The translations under genes and the position numbers were made by a program. The notes beneath the pieces were generated by a model. That model ran no database searches and had not been told where the DNA came from. It was given only the letters and a program-made list of their open reading frames with translations. Shown here one piece after another: positions 10,152-20,026 of a stretch of DNA of 64,000 nt. Each line of letters opens with the position of its first letter. Position 1 is the first letter of the stretch. Source of the stretch: Caldilineaceae bacterium SB0661_bin_32 (GTDB lineage: Bacteria; Chloroflexota; Anaerolineae; Caldilineales; Caldilineaceae); NCBI GenBank assembly GCA_009841235.1, contig VXMH01000015.1, positions 29,723 through 93,722 on the forward strand, in the 5' to 3' direction.

Positions 10152-11516
10152 ATGACTAATCCCTTTCCCATTCTAAATACAGAGACTGCCCGAAAATCAG
10201 TTTTGCGCCGCCAGCCTTGGGACGCGTTCGAACTGCCTGAAGATATGCTTGCCGCCAACGAGCGCATCTTTGGTGAGCGGATCGGCCCCGATGAGGCCGT
10301 GCGCAGAATCCTTGCCGACGTCCGCAGCGGCGGCGACGCCGCTGTGCGCAGATGGACGCAAAGGCTGGACGGCGTCGAGCTGGACGCTTTGCACGTCAGT
10401 TCCCAGACCATTCTGCAGGAGACTGCCGATCTCGATCAGGAAGTCTTTGACGCCCTGGCGCTGGCCGCCGAGCGCATCGAAAACTTCCATCGCCGCCAGC
10501 CCAACCAGAGCTGGATCCAGAATGACGACGAAGGTACCGTAGGTCAACTCGTGCGGCCCATCGGGCGGGTCGGGATCTACGTTCCCGGCGGGACCGCTCC
10601 CCTGCCCAGCACCCTGCTAATGACCGCGATACCGGCCAAGGTTGCCAACGTGCAGGAGATTATCGTCGTCACGCCTCCCCAGATGGAGACCGGCTTGCCG
10701 GATAAGGTGACACTGGCCGCCGCGCTGGTCGCCCAGGTAGATGCCGTCTACATTGCCGGAGGCGCGCAGGCAATCGGCGCAATGGCCTTCGGTACCGAGA
10801 CCATCCCTGCGGTCGACAAGATCTGCGGGCCGGGCAACCTGTTTGTCACTCTGGCAAAACGGCAGCTCTTTGGCCTGGTCGGAATCGATGGCCTGCCCGG
10901 CCCCACCGAGACTGTGATTGTTGCGGATGAGGAGGCCGATCCGCAGCTGGCTGCGGCCGACCTGCTGGCGCAGGCAGAGCACGACGTTCTTGCCAGCGCG
11001 GTACTCCTGACACCGAGCCGGGAACTGGCGCGCCAGGTTCAGGCAGCAGTCCACACCCAGCTGGAGGCGCTGGAGCGAGATGAGATCGCCGCCGCCACTT
11101 TTGGTCGCGGCGCAGGTATCGTCGTCACCAGTTCCGTGCACGAAGCCCTCTCGCTCGCAAACGAGTACGCGCCCGAACACCTTTGCCTCCTCGTAGAAGA
11201 ACCGTGGCGCTGGGTCGACCAGGTCCAAAACGCCGGCGGAATTTTTCTCGGCGAACGCAGCTTCGAAGTGCTGGGCGACTACACCGCCGGGCCCAGCCAT
11301 GTCATGCCGACAGGCGGCACGGCGCGCTTCGCCAGCCCGGTCAACGTTACCGATTTTGTCAAGCTGATCAGCCTGATAGGCCTCAACGAGAAGGCCCTGC
11401 AGGCCATCGGCCCGGCTGCCGAAACCCTGGCGCGTACCGAAGGTCTGGGCGGGCACGCCGCAGCCGTCAACCGTCGACTGAATCCGACAGTCTACAAAGA
11501 GGATGAGACTTCGTAA
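10152..11516 (+). CDS. hisD: Histidinol dehydrogenase
   Basis: This zinc enzyme of 454 residues catalyses the last two steps of histidine synthesis, histidinol to histidine with two NAD+. Diagnostic stretches are [39 protein letters not shown] and the C-terminal [20 protein letters not shown] containing a catalytic-site histidine. Length is normal for the family (430-460). The stop codon shares one base with the start of hisC (TAATG), showing translational coupling. The gap to the RCK gene is only 63 bases, so read-through from its promoter is possible. No other his genes are in the window. Confidence 0.96.
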   Translation: MTNPFPILNTETARKSVLRRQPWDAFELPEDMLAANERIFGERIGPDEAVRRILADVRSGGDAAVRRWTQRLDGVELDALHVSSQTILQETADLDQEVFDALALAAERIENFHRRQPNQSWIQNDDEGTVGQLVRPIGRVGIYVPGGTAPLPSTLLMTAIPAKVANVQEIIVVTPPQMETGLPDKVTLAAALVAQVDAVYIAGGAQAIGAMAFGTETIPAVDKICGPGNLFVTLAKRQLFGLVGIDGLPGPTETVIVADEEADPQLAAADLLAQAEHDVLASAVLLTPSRELARQVQAAVHTQLEALERDEIAAATFGRGAGIVVTSSVHEALSLANEYAPEHLCLLVEEPWRWVDQVQNAGGIFLGERSFEVLGDYTAGPSHVMPTGGTARFASPVNVTDFVKLISLIGLNEKALQAIGPAAETLARTEGLGGHAAAVNRRLNPTVYKEDETS

Positions 11517-12718
11517 TGGAAGCCACCACGTTTCAGTCGCTGCTCAACCCGCATCTCGCCGACCTGGAAGAGTACACACCGATTCAGCCGTTTGAAGTCC
11601 TGAGCCAGCGGCTCGGTATACCTGCCCACGACATCGTCAAACTGGATGCGAACGAAAATCCGTACGGGGCGCATCCTGCCGTTGCGGAAGCGCTGGCCGA
11701 GTACGCCTACTATCACATTTACCCGGATCCGCAGCAGACTGAACTTCGCCAAGCCCTGGCAGCCCATTTGGAAAACGAGCAGCGACTGTCCGGCAACGCA
11801 AAAGAGAGCGGCGAATCCGCCAATTCAGCCGCCCCGGCAGTGCCTGTCGAACAGATCCTGCCCGGCCACGGCACCGACGAAATCCTTGACTATCTTTGCC
11901 GGCTGTTTCTCGGCCCCGGTGACGCCATCATCAATACGCCTCCAACCTTCGGCATGTACAGCTTTGACGCCAAGCTGGTCGGCGCGGAGGTCCTGGAAGT
12001 TTGGCGGGACGACGGATACCACGTCGACGTCAACGCGATCTTTGATCTGGTCAGTTCTGCGGCGCAGAAGCGGGAACCGGTCCTCCCCAAGCTGCTTTTT
12101 CTCACCTCGCCCAACAACCCCACCGGAAACTGGCTGCCAGACAAAGACCTGCTGCGCCTGTTGGAGCTACCCGTAATCGTGGTATTGGATGAGGCGTACG
12201 TCGAATTTGCCGTCGAGACAAGCCGCACGCCGTGGGTCCTGGAGCACGACAATCTCGTCATCATTCGTACCTTCTCCAAGTCCGCCGGAATCGCGGGCCT
12301 GAGACTGGGTTACGGAATCTTTCCTGGCTGGATGATGCCGCTCCTTTGGAAGTTCAAGCAGCCCTATAACGTCAATGTTGCCGCGACCGTCGCCGGCCTG
12401 GCCAGTCTGCGCCACGCAGATGAAATGCAGACGATCGTGGACAAGATCAGGGTCGAACGAGACCGGCTCCTCCGGGCCCTGGAAGATGTGCCGTACCTGT
12501 CGCCTTTCCCGTCCGGCGCCAACTTCGTCCTCTGCCGCGTTGATAATTTCAAAGTCGAGGGAAGCGGGGACGCCGCCGCCCTTAAGATTGCTCTTGAGCG
12601 GCAGGGCATCCTCGTGCGCTACTACCAGAAGCCGGGCCTCGACAACTGCATTCGCATCTCCGTCGGCCGCCCCGAGCAGACCGACCGCCTCCTGGCCGAA
12701 CTTCACCGGCTGGCCTGA
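11516..12718 (+). CDS. hisC: Histidinol-phosphate aminotransferase
   Basis: A 400-residue fold-type-I PLP enzyme converting imidazole-acetol phosphate and glutamate to histidinol phosphate and 2-oxoglutarate. The opening [20 protein letters not shown] is typical. The PLP lysine is in [17 protein letters not shown], and [11 protein letters not shown] carries the conserved Asn. A 20-residue Ser/Asn/Ala-rich insertion near residue 95 makes it longer than the usual 350-370. It overlaps hisD by one base. The histidine genes stop here: the next gene is on the opposite strand. Confidence 0.94.
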   Translation: MEATTFQSLLNPHLADLEEYTPIQPFEVLSQRLGIPAHDIVKLDANENPYGAHPAVAEALAEYAYYHIYPDPQQTELRQALAAHLENEQRLSGNAKESGESANSAAPAVPVEQILPGHGTDEILDYLCRLFLGPGDAIINTPPTFGMYSFDAKLVGAEVLEVWRDDGYHVDVNAIFDLVSSAAQKREPVLPKLLFLTSPNNPTGNWLPDKDLLRLLELPVIVVLDEAYVEFAVETSRTPWVLEHDNLVIIRTFSKSAGIAGLRLGYGIFPGWMMPLLWKFKQPYNVNVAATVAGLASLRHADEMQTIVDKIRVERDRLLRALEDVPYLSPFPSGANFVLCRVDNFKVEGSGDAAALKIALERQGILVRYYQKPGLDNCIRISVGRPEQTDRLLAELHRLA

Positions 12719-12887
12719 ACGACAACGATCAAGCGGGCTTGGCGCGCATCGCCGACGCGGAGCCGACATGAAGCGACAGCGCCATTCTGGTCGAGGAAGG
12801 TCTGGAAACGGCTGAGGCGAAGCTTGTGCGTGTCCAGGGGAGTAGGGAGAACCGTTTTCTATTTTGCAGGGCTTTTCCTCGTTTACG

Positions 12888-13478
12888 CTATTGGGACTCG
12901 TCCGCAAGCTTCAACAATGCAAACTCGCCCGCAGAGAGCGAGAGACCTTCTACCTGTTCACGCGACCGCAACTGGGCGTCTATCTCGAAACCGTCGACTT
13001 CCATTGCCTCTGGGTAATGCCTATCGGTTTCTGCCCGGTACAGAAGCTGAAGAAAGTCCGGGTAGGGGTAGCGGTGGCCGGCTGGCTTTGGCGAGTGGAT
13101 ATGGTAATGGAACATGCCGATGAGCACCGGATCGTTCCGGATACTCCAGCCTGTTTCCTCCAATAGTTCCCGCCTCAAGGCTTCCAGCAGCCCTTCTCCA
13201 CCATCCAGGCGTCCCCCGGGCACGATATGCTCTCCGTCAGGATCCCGCATCACCATGACTTGCGGGCCTCGCGTCAGAATGGCCCTAACGGAAGTTACCA
13301 GGCTCAACGGTGGTGAATCCGACGGGTTCAGCGCATAGGTAGTTCGAGTCTGTACGAACTCCTTGCCGCCTCCCGACCAGTCCAGGCGTTCCTCAGCCAG
13401 CAGCGTCCTTCCTCGCAGGAACGCCTTCAACTTCTGGTCGACCGTCGTGCTCGTCGAGGGCAGACTACTCGGTGTCAT
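12888..13478 (-). CDS. Nudix hydrolase
   Basis: The 196-residue protein contains a complete Nudix box, GRLDGGEGLLEALRRELLEE followed by TGW, near residues 115-137, which matches the consensus and supplies the Mg2+-binding glutamates. It should hydrolyse a nucleoside diphosphate linked to another group. A non-conserved N-terminal segment of about 80 residues precedes it. The gene overlaps the upstream exonuclease gene by four bases (ATGA), so the two are translationally coupled. The substrate is unknown; a role in nucleotide-pool or RNA cleaning would fit the pair but is inference. Confidence 0.88.
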   Translation of the reverse strand: MTPSSLPSTSTTVDQKLKAFLRGRTLLAEERLDWSGGGKEFVQTRTTYALNPSDSPPLSLVTSVRAILTRGPQVMVMRDPDGEHIVPGGRLDGGEGLLEALRRELLEETGWSIRNDPVLIGMFHYHIHSPKPAGHRYPYPDFLQLLYRAETDRHYPEAMEVDGFEIDAQLRSREQVEGLSLSAGEFALLKLADESQ

Positions 13479-14038
13479 GGAGAATCTTCAGGCCCCGCCA
13501 TGTGCCGGAAAACCGCGCTAGTCAGTCTGGCGTCGTCCACCGCTCTGTGACTGTTGGGCAGGGCGATACCGCACTGCTGACCCGCCCTCTGCAGGCTCTG
13601 CCATTTCATGTTGCCGATACCCCGAAGTTCGCCATAATATCGGGCGTACATCTTCATCACGCAGAAGGCTCTCCCTCCCATCTCCTCCCATGACAGATCA
13701 TGCCGCTCATGCGACTGCCGCATCATGCGCAGATCAAAGTCAGCGTTGAATATGCCCACCCGCCGGTCGGCGAAGAGATGCTTCACCTGCGGCCAGATCT
13801 CCGGCCAGGTCGGGGCGTCCAGCACCATTTCGTTGGTGATGCCATGCACCGACGTCGCGTCGGCAGGGATGCGCCGCTTCGGGCGCACCAGACTATCGAG
13901 CAGTGTCTGGCCGGCCGCATCAACGACACCGATCTCGACGATCTCCGCGAATCTATCGAGACCGGTTGTCTCGGTGTCGAAAAAGAGGGGATCGCTTCGG
14001 AGGATCCTGCGGGCGCGCAGGACTGTATTCTGACTCAT
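13475..14038 (-). CDS. DEDDh 3'-5' exonuclease (DnaQ/RNase T-like)
   Basis: A 187-residue stand-alone exonuclease with all DEDDh motifs: FDTETTGL (ExoI), HGITNEMVLDAP with NADFDLRMM (ExoII) and SHRAVDDARLT (ExoIII, His and Asp). It resembles the proofreading epsilon subunit of DNA polymerase III, but no polymerase-binding tail is apparent, so a repair or RNA-trimming role is equally likely. No clear ribosome-binding site precedes the ATG. The last four bases overlap the Nudix start. Confidence 0.88.
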   Translation of the reverse strand: MSQNTVLRARRILRSDPLFFDTETTGLDRFAEIVEIGVVDAAGQTLLDSLVRPKRRIPADATSVHGITNEMVLDAPTWPEIWPQVKHLFADRRVGIFNADFDLRMMRQSHERHDLSWEEMGGRAFCVMKMYARYYGELRGIGNMKWQSLQRAGQQCGIALPNSHRAVDDARLTSAVFRHMAGPEDSP

Positions 14039-14135
14039 ATAACAATTGCGAGCTCATTGCTTGTTGAGGAAGGGTGTCGAACGGAATTACCGCTGCGCTC
14101 AGAAAAATGGGAAGCACGTTTCACCGATTTTTCGA

Positions 14136-15158
14136 TCACAACTTTACAGGCTCGGCCCGCCTCGCCGACTCATAGGCCGCCAGCGCGACTTCCAAGGCAC
14201 GCAACCCGTCCTCGCCGTTTACCGACGGCTCCCGACCCTCCCGGATCATGGCGACGAAATCGGCGACAAGGCCCTCGTCGCCGCTGCTTCCCCAATTGAC
14301 GTCGGAAGTCTTGCCCGCTTCGTCCGAACTTACGTGGAGATTCTGCTCAAAGGCGTCGACGCAGATCAGGCCGTTCTCGCCGAGTACATCCACCTTCACG
14401 TCTCCCCAGGTAGGGTAGCTGGGCGGCCGCGACCAGCTGGTATCAAGCGTGCCAAAGATACCGTTTGCCAGCTGGAAACTCAACAGCCCGACGTCGTCGA
14501 TGCCAAGGCCGGGATGCAGAAGTTCGCGGCCGACCTCGGCGTAGACCTCCACCACTTCAGTGGCCCAGATCCAGCGAATCAGGTCAACGACATGCACCGT
14601 GTGATCGATGACGGCGCCACCGCCGGCGAGCTTTGCATCGACAAACCAGCGGCCCGGCATAGAGCCATGATTGGTGGTCTTGACGCTGTATACCTCGCCC
14701 AGCACACCAGACTCCACCTGCGACTTCAGTTCAATGACCGGCGGCGAAAAGCGCATCGGGAAGGCGATCTGGAGTTTCGTGCCGGACTCACGACAGCGGT
14801 CGATCATCGCCTGACCATCGCTGACAGTCGTGGCAATCGGCTTTTCGCACAAAATACCGCGGACCTTGCCGGCAGCCTGAAGAACAAGCGGGGCATGGAG
14901 GGCATTCTCAGAGCAGATGATCGCTCCGTCAAGCTCCTGGTCCAATAGACCTTCGGACCGTCTGAAATAGGGCACGTTGAATTGGGCGGCAATACGACCG
15001 CCGCGATCATAGTCATCGTCGTAGATACCCGCCAGTGTCACACCCTCCATCTGCGTAAGAAAGTGGATATAGCTGGCCGCATGCATGTGGGCAAAGCTGA
15101 ACATCCCGACACGAACTTCAGACAAAGATTCGGGGCCCCGGGTCTCGGCATTCTCCAT
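14136..15158 (-). CDS. Gfo/Idh/MocA-family oxidoreductase
   Basis: A 340-residue predicted NAD(P)-dependent sugar or inositol-type dehydrogenase. It has an N-terminal Rossmann domain (VRVGMFSFAHMHAASYIHFL, a diverged glycine motif), the catalytic motif LCEKPIATTVSDG near residue 105, and a C-terminal alpha/beta domain with HTVHVVDLIRWIWA. It is the last of three consecutive same-strand family members, about 100 bases downstream of the next. They probably act on related sugars, possibly in one oxidation or epimerisation pathway as in inositol catabolism. Confidence 0.9.
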   Translation of the reverse strand: MENAETRGPESLSEVRVGMFSFAHMHAASYIHFLTQMEGVTLAGIYDDDYDRGGRIAAQFNVPYFRRSEGLLDQELDGAIICSENALHAPLVLQAAGKVRGILCEKPIATTVSDGQAMIDRCRESGTKLQIAFPMRFSPPVIELKSQVESGVLGEVYSVKTTNHGSMPGRWFVDAKLAGGGAVIDHTVHVVDLIRWIWATEVVEVYAEVGRELLHPGLGIDDVGLLSFQLANGIFGTLDTSWSRPPSYPTWGDVKVDVLGENGLICVDAFEQNLHVSSDEAGKTSDVNWGSSGDEGLVADFVAMIREGREPSVNGEDGLRALEVALAAYESARRAEPVKL

Positions 15159-15258
15159 TGTTTCGGATTCCTTCGTTTCGTTTCTGTTGCAACCGGCAAT
15201 TTGACTTTTCCGCGCAGCCTGTATGAGTCCGCAAAAGGAAACTTCGTATCTCGTTGTC

Positions 15259-16272
15259 TCAACTGATGGTGACAGCCTTCCCCGTCTCCAAGCTCTCTAT
15301 GGCGGCGCGTGAGATTTTCACCGCCATCAGCCCGTCGTAAGGTGTCACCAGGAAGGGCTCTTCCGCCTCGGCGCAACTGACAAAGTGGGCGAGCTCCGCA
15401 TAGTAGGGATCGTGCTGGGGAGCGGTGGGCGAACTGCTGGACGACGCCAGGCTCCCGTCTTCCCGGGCAATGGCGACTTCCACGGGCTGCCGCGCCCGCG
15501 AATCCCATTCGATGATGCCTCTCGTCCCGGCGATTTCGATGCGGGTGGAGAAGCGACCGCGGGGATAGGACCAGCTGCCTTCAATATGGCCGACCGCACC
15601 ACTGGCAAAGCGCACTGTCAGCAGCGCGTGGTCCTTCGGCTCCTTGCCCGCGAACATCATTCCACGCGCAAAGACGCGCTCAATCTCGCCAAAGCACCAG
15701 CGCTGATAGTCGATGTCGTGAATGCAAAGGTCCAGCAGCACACCGCCGCTCTGGGCAAAGTCGGCGTAGTAGCTGGTAATCGCCAAGCCCTTTCGCCAGC
15801 TGGAGCCGGCATCGGGGTAGCTGCCGCTGCGGACGGTGCGAATTACGCCCGGCGCGCCGATCGCGCCGCTGTCCAACACCTGCTTGGCCTTTGCGAACTG
15901 CGGGAAGAAACGGACGACCATCGCCACAAACAGCGGCGTGCCAGTACGCTCCGCGGCGTCCACGATCTGCTCGCAGTCGGCGACGGAGTTGGCAAGCGGT
16001 TTTTCGCAAACTGTCGGCAGTCCGGCCTCCAGCGCCGCAACCACCGGCCCGACGTGGGCGGTGCCAGGAGTACATACGTCAACGTAGTCAACGGCATCGA
16101 ACAACTCGTTCAGACTGCTGAACACTTTGCCGCCGGATCGCTGCACAGCCCCCCGGGCCGCGTCCTCAACGATGTCGTGGAAGCCGGCCAGCTCAATACC
16201 CGGCATCCGGCTCCACCGGTCTGCGTGCGTTCTGGAAATCCCACCAGCTCCGACGATCCCGACACGCTTCAT
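15259..16272 (-). CDS. Gfo/Idh/MocA-family oxidoreductase
   Basis: A 337-residue family member with a well-kept nucleotide motif (VGIVGAGGISRTHADRW), catalytic VCEKPLANSV near residue 95, and the C-terminal motif LLDLCIHDIDYQRWCFG, whose Asp and His are expected in the active site. It lies between two related genes on the same strand, 50 bases downstream of the 16323-17588 gene. It is more canonical in sequence than its neighbours. The substrate is unknown. Confidence 0.92.
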   Translation of the reverse strand: MKRVGIVGAGGISRTHADRWSRMPGIELAGFHDIVEDAARGAVQRSGGKVFSSLNELFDAVDYVDVCTPGTAHVGPVVAALEAGLPTVCEKPLANSVADCEQIVDAAERTGTPLFVAMVVRFFPQFAKAKQVLDSGAIGAPGVIRTVRSGSYPDAGSSWRKGLAITSYYADFAQSGGVLLDLCIHDIDYQRWCFGEIERVFARGMMFAGKEPKDHALLTVRFASGAVGHIEGSWSYPRGRFSTRIEIAGTRGIIEWDSRARQPVEVAIAREDGSLASSSSSPTAPQHDPYYAELAHFVSCAEAEEPFLVTPYDGLMAVKISRAAIESLETGKAVTIS

Positions 16273-16322
16273 CAGGTATTCCCCTTTTTCGCTATCCTGG
16301 ACATTGCGCTCGTTTTCATAAT

Positions 16323-17588
16323 CTAGGCGAGGCCGAAGTGCTCATCTATCTCATTCTGGTAGCCGGAGACTTCCCCGGAAAGAAGCTCGGTCATCGTAAC
16401 GGTGCGGCCCAGCAGCGAGGACTCGATCATGCCGAGCGCGGCGGCCAAATCCCGCAGGCCCTCTTCCCCGTCGGTCTCCGGCTGGCCGCCGCTGCCTATT
16501 GCCTGCAGCCAGTCGTACTGTTGGATGGCGAAGGGGTCGGTCAGACGGGTCTTGCCAGGTCCAACAGGAGGGAACTGAACGTCCAGGAGAGAAGGTTCAG
16601 CTTCGGCCCAGAAGGTCTCCTGCAGACTGCGGCGGCTGCCACTGTCGGGGATGATCTCGCCGCCCTTGATGCAGCCCTTGCTACCGTAGTAGACGGGAGC
16701 CCCGGGGATCGGGGTCTCTTCGCCATGGCCGCCCCAGGACCACATCAGCTGCACCAGCGCTCCACCCTCGCAAGTGACGGTCGCGAGGTAGGTGTCGTCC
16801 ACATTGGCTTCGACGCTCGGGCCGGCCGCCGGGTCGCCGTGCAGGTAGCGCAGCGGCTCGAAAGTGCGGACGGTACCACTGACCGCCGCGACTTCGCCGC
16901 AGACGTAGCGGACCATGTGCATAACATGCACCCCGATATCGATGGCGCCGCCTCCTCCCCCTTCGAGCTTGCGATGGCGCCATGGCGTTTCAGCGACGAT
17001 TTTGTCCGGAGACCAGAGGCCGCCGATACCGCCGAACAGGGCAAGCTGCAGGTTTCCTATCAGACCCTGTCGGATCGCCCAGGCGGCCGCGCGCGTACCT
17101 GCTGACTGGCGCACGTTTTCAAACAGGCCGAGCGTAAGTCCGTGCGCCCTGGCCCTGTCGACCATCAGTCGGGCCGCGGCAACCGAGATTGCCAGCGGTT
17201 TCTGCACGAGCAGATGCAAGCCCGCGTCAAAAGCAGCCGCGGCGATCTGGTGATGCATCGACAGTGTCGTAAAGTCGTTGACCGCATCGACAACGCCCGC
17301 CGCTATCATCTCCCGGTAATCGGTGAATACGGCAACGTCGGTGTCCGGCTGGAACTCATCCAGGTAGATGTGGGGCGCCGCCAGAGGGTCCCCCGTTTCC
17401 GGCGCCAGCACCGCCGCGCGCGGCGGCGGCCCTTCACCGCGCTTGCGGAACATGAGCGCATCGTCCTCTTTGCGGGCACAGAGCGCGGTGATGCGAAAAT
17501 CGTCAATGCCCGCCTCCCGCAGAAGCCGGTAGCCGTGGAGATGGGCGTTCAGGATGCGGCCGCAGCCGACGATGCCGATTCGGATCAT
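16323..17588 (-). CDS. Gfo/Idh/MocA-family oxidoreductase
   Basis: A 421-residue, somewhat long family member. It opens MIRIGIVGCGRILNAHLHGY, and has LLVQKPLAISVAAARLM (Gln replacing the usual Glu before Lys-Pro) and GGGGGAIDIGVHVMHMVRYV in the C-terminal domain. The ATG at 17588 was chosen because GGAG lies upstream and the Rossmann strand starts at once; an upstream ATG at 17609 adds seven residues. It is the first of three consecutive oxidoreductase genes, which probably form one operon. Confidence 0.9.
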   Translation of the reverse strand: MIRIGIVGCGRILNAHLHGYRLLREAGIDDFRITALCARKEDDALMFRKRGEGPPPRAAVLAPETGDPLAAPHIYLDEFQPDTDVAVFTDYREMIAAGVVDAVNDFTTLSMHHQIAAAAFDAGLHLLVQKPLAISVAAARLMVDRARAHGLTLGLFENVRQSAGTRAAAWAIRQGLIGNLQLALFGGIGGLWSPDKIVAETPWRHRKLEGGGGGAIDIGVHVMHMVRYVCGEVAAVSGTVRTFEPLRYLHGDPAAGPSVEANVDDTYLATVTCEGGALVQLMWSWGGHGEETPIPGAPVYYGSKGCIKGGEIIPDSGSRRSLQETFWAEAEPSLLDVQFPPVGPGKTRLTDPFAIQQYDWLQAIGSGGQPETDGEEGLRDLAAALGMIESSLLGRTVTMTELLSGEVSGYQNEIDEHFGLA

Positions 17589-17763
17589 ATGAGGATTCTC
17601 CGGCCGCATTGGGACACTGCTCGAAACGCGTTCATCTTTGGCGGCGAAAAGATGCGCTCAATCGAGTCGTCGGACCAGCCCCTATGTATCTCTTCGCGGT
17701 CCCGTTGCACTATATACATTCGCAAGATCCATGCCGAACTCTCCAAGTCATTGCCAACCAAAT

Positions 17764-18798
17764 TCAAGGCGTCAGTTCTGTTTCGCTTGCTCTCGTCTGA
17801 AGCGGGAGGGTCAGCCCGACACGATCTGCAATCCTTCTGGCTAGATCGCGAAAGTCATTGTAACACTCCCTGACCGACTGCATGTGCCCTCCTATCGCCC
17901 CATCAGCAGGCTTGAGAAAGAAAATTGGCTTTCGAGCCTCCTGAGCAAGCGGCATGAGACTACGGTAATGCTTGAGATTCTTGAGGCAGTGGGGATCGGT
18001 ATCGGTCGTTATTTCGTCAGATTCAGCTTCAAGTCGTAGAATGGAACTTCTGTACTCCAGTGGGATACGCTGCATCCACAGGCCATAAGCCTTGACGGGC
18101 CTGTCAAAACGAACCGCGTGCTGTAAAACGATGTAGCCGCTGGGAGTCATTGACGCGGCAGGAAGCGGGTAGTCTTGCAGTGACGCAGGTTTCTGCTCAA
18201 GGCGCTCCTGCCATTGTCGGCGCCAATCAATCAGCGTCGGCCCGAGATTTCTCAAGCCCTGCAAGGAAAAGAGATCCGGGCCTAAAGGAATAATCACATC
18301 TTCAGCTGCCACCAAGGCGGAACGATTGAGCGGCCCCAGATTCGGGCCGACATCGATCAGGACAACGTTGGCTTCGGCCTGTTCGCTTGCAAGGGATGCC
18401 ATGCGCCAAAGAGCGCTGATCACGCGAAATGCCCGCGGTCTGCCGTCTAGACAGTTTGACCACTCGCTGGCTAAATCGCCCTCCGCCGAAGATAGCGCAA
18501 TGTCTCCTACTAGGAGGTTCAGCCCTGGAGACACTTCTACTGTATGGGGTGCGGCAATGTCGCCTGTGCCCTCCAGAAGCGGTTCAAATGCTCCATAGAT
18601 AGTGCGAGCATGGCGGTCTTTTTCCCAAAATTCAATCAGTTCGTTTTCTTCGAGAAACATTGTGGTGAGATTGGCCTGTGGGTCGAAGTCAGCCGCGACG
18701 ACGGACAGGCCGAGGTCTGCGTACATCCACGCAAGATGATAGACCAACGAAGTCTTGCCGACACCGCCCTTATTGTTGAAGAAAGCGATACTTTTCAT
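17764..18798 (-). CDS. ParA/MinD-like P-loop ATPase
   Basis: A 344-residue ATPase with the deviant Walker A motif NNKGGVGKTSLVYHLA (signature Lys10, catalytic Lys15), switch motif ADFDPQANLT, and Walker B VVLIDVGPNLG. Such proteins dimerise on ATP and bind DNA or membrane; plasmid and chromosome partition members usually sit beside parB. Here the partner is instead an AlbA_2 gene, overlapping by four bases (ATGA). The C-terminal third (KPIFFLKPADGAIGGH) is not a standard ParA tail. Base composition is lower in GC than the flanks: 26 of 60 in 18001-18060 against 37 of 60 in 21001-21060. No ParB or centromere-like repeats are seen. Confidence 0.88.
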   Translation of the reverse strand: MKSIAFFNNKGGVGKTSLVYHLAWMYADLGLSVVAADFDPQANLTTMFLEENELIEFWEKDRHARTIYGAFEPLLEGTGDIAAPHTVEVSPGLNLLVGDIALSSAEGDLASEWSNCLDGRPRAFRVISALWRMASLASEQAEANVVLIDVGPNLGPLNRSALVAAEDVIIPLGPDLFSLQGLRNLGPTLIDWRRQWQERLEQKPASLQDYPLPAASMTPSGYIVLQHAVRFDRPVKAYGLWMQRIPLEYRSSILRLEAESDEITTDTDPHCLKNLKHYRSLMPLAQEARKPIFFLKPADGAIGGHMQSVRECYNDFRDLARRIADRVGLTLPLQTRASETELTP

Positions 18799-19985
18799 AG
18801 GCGCGTTCTTACGGTAACCGAAACTTGAGAGGGCAGGAAAGCGAATTCGGGTGGCGGATTGCCATTGTTCTCCAATTCTTGCTTGGTAAGTTGTATGCCC
18901 ATGCCAAAACGTTGGGCAAAGCCCAAATGATGCATTATCTCCGCAACAAGCGGATTCCGGTAGTCAGTCACGCCATGATGGATGTTTTCGGATGTTACGC
19001 TTCCAAACAGCCCTCCAGGACTCTGGATTTCGATACGATCGTCGTACCAGTAAAACCTTGTAGGCGCATTGGTGACTTCATAGTTACGGTGCATGACAGC
19101 ATTGCTCACCAACTGCCACAATGCCGCCACAGGGTAGTCTGGTAGATTTATCTCTCTCGGCTTGGAGGTGACATCCATACCAACCGCAATGTTGACTTCA
19201 ATGAGATCTCTGAGACGAAGCATCACGTCTTCAAGTCTGCCTGTAAGTTCCTTGCGACTCTTGATTGGGTCAGTGAGAGAATGACCGGCAACGCGAAGAA
19301 ACTGTACGTACGCGCCCGGCAACCAATTCTGGGGAGCAGTGCCAAACGCCAGTAGTGCGCCCCAGGTAGGGAATTCACCCGCCAAGAGACGCAGTGAGTG
19401 GAGTTGTTGAATCAGAGGGCGCTGATTCAGTTCCAGGACATCTTCCGCAACTGCTGCAGGCAGGTAATGTTCGCTCAAGTATTCCAGGTCAAGGTCGTCC
19501 ACAGTTGCACTGCTGACCGGTTGCATATCAAATGATCGATCACCAGCCCTGCGCCGCTCGCCTAAGCGGCGTTCCTCCTCGGATGTGGCCACCTGTACTG
19601 TAGGGCCAACCCTGATCCATACCCGACCCCTAAATCGAACGGGAGGATTTTCACTGGGAGCAACTTGAACTACTGCTGTCTCGCACCCCAGGATTGTCTT
19701 TCTTTCCACCGATATGAATGGTAATGGCAAAAGGCTTCCGTCCGTGCGCATCTGTGCCAGATTGCGAAGTAACTCGTCATCTACATCAATTCCTGAGCAG
19801 CTGCCATCGTCTTCCATGCCCACGACAATCACTCCTGGCTTTCCCGCGGCTTGAATATCGTTGGCGAAAGCACAGATATTCTTGTGGATGGCAGTGCTGT
19901 CTCTCGCGTTTCGTTTCCGTTCCACAAGATGTGACTCACCGCCCGAAAGTAGCGCCGCGAGTTCCTGATCTGTGTAGAAGGTCAT
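18795..19985 (-). CDS. AlbA_2 (Schlafen-type) domain protein with C-terminal GHKL-like ATP-binding domain
   Basis: A 396-residue protein with two modules. The N-terminal AlbA_2 domain (about 14-135) begins ESHLVERKRN and contains GKPGVIVVGMEDDGS, RFRGRVWIRVGP and EEERRLGERRR, the last a typical linker. The C-terminal half contains LWQLVSNAVMHRNYE and RIEIQSPGGL, as in the HATPase_c_4 domain of proteins annotated as putative regulators or ATP-dependent helicases. AlbA_2/Schlafen domains occur in nucleases and anti-phage proteins, and in regulators, so the role is open. The stop overlaps the ParA-like start, indicating one functional pair; the gap to the upstream PhyH gene is 41 bases. Confidence 0.88.
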   Translation of the reverse strand: MTFYTDQELAALLSGGESHLVERKRNARDSTAIHKNICAFANDIQAAGKPGVIVVGMEDDGSCSGIDVDDELLRNLAQMRTDGSLLPLPFISVERKTILGCETAVVQVAPSENPPVRFRGRVWIRVGPTVQVATSEEERRLGERRRAGDRSFDMQPVSSATVDDLDLEYLSEHYLPAAVAEDVLELNQRPLIQQLHSLRLLAGEFPTWGALLAFGTAPQNWLPGAYVQFLRVAGHSLTDPIKSRKELTGRLEDVMLRLRDLIEVNIAVGMDVTSKPREINLPDYPVAALWQLVSNAVMHRNYEVTNAPTRFYWYDDRIEIQSPGGLFGSVTSENIHHGVTDYRNPLVAEIMHHLGFAQRFGMGIQLTKQELENNGNPPPEFAFLPSQVSVTVRTRL

Positions 19986-20026
19986 TCAAGGACTCCAATC
20001 CGAATGCCGGAAGCCGCCAATCCCAG

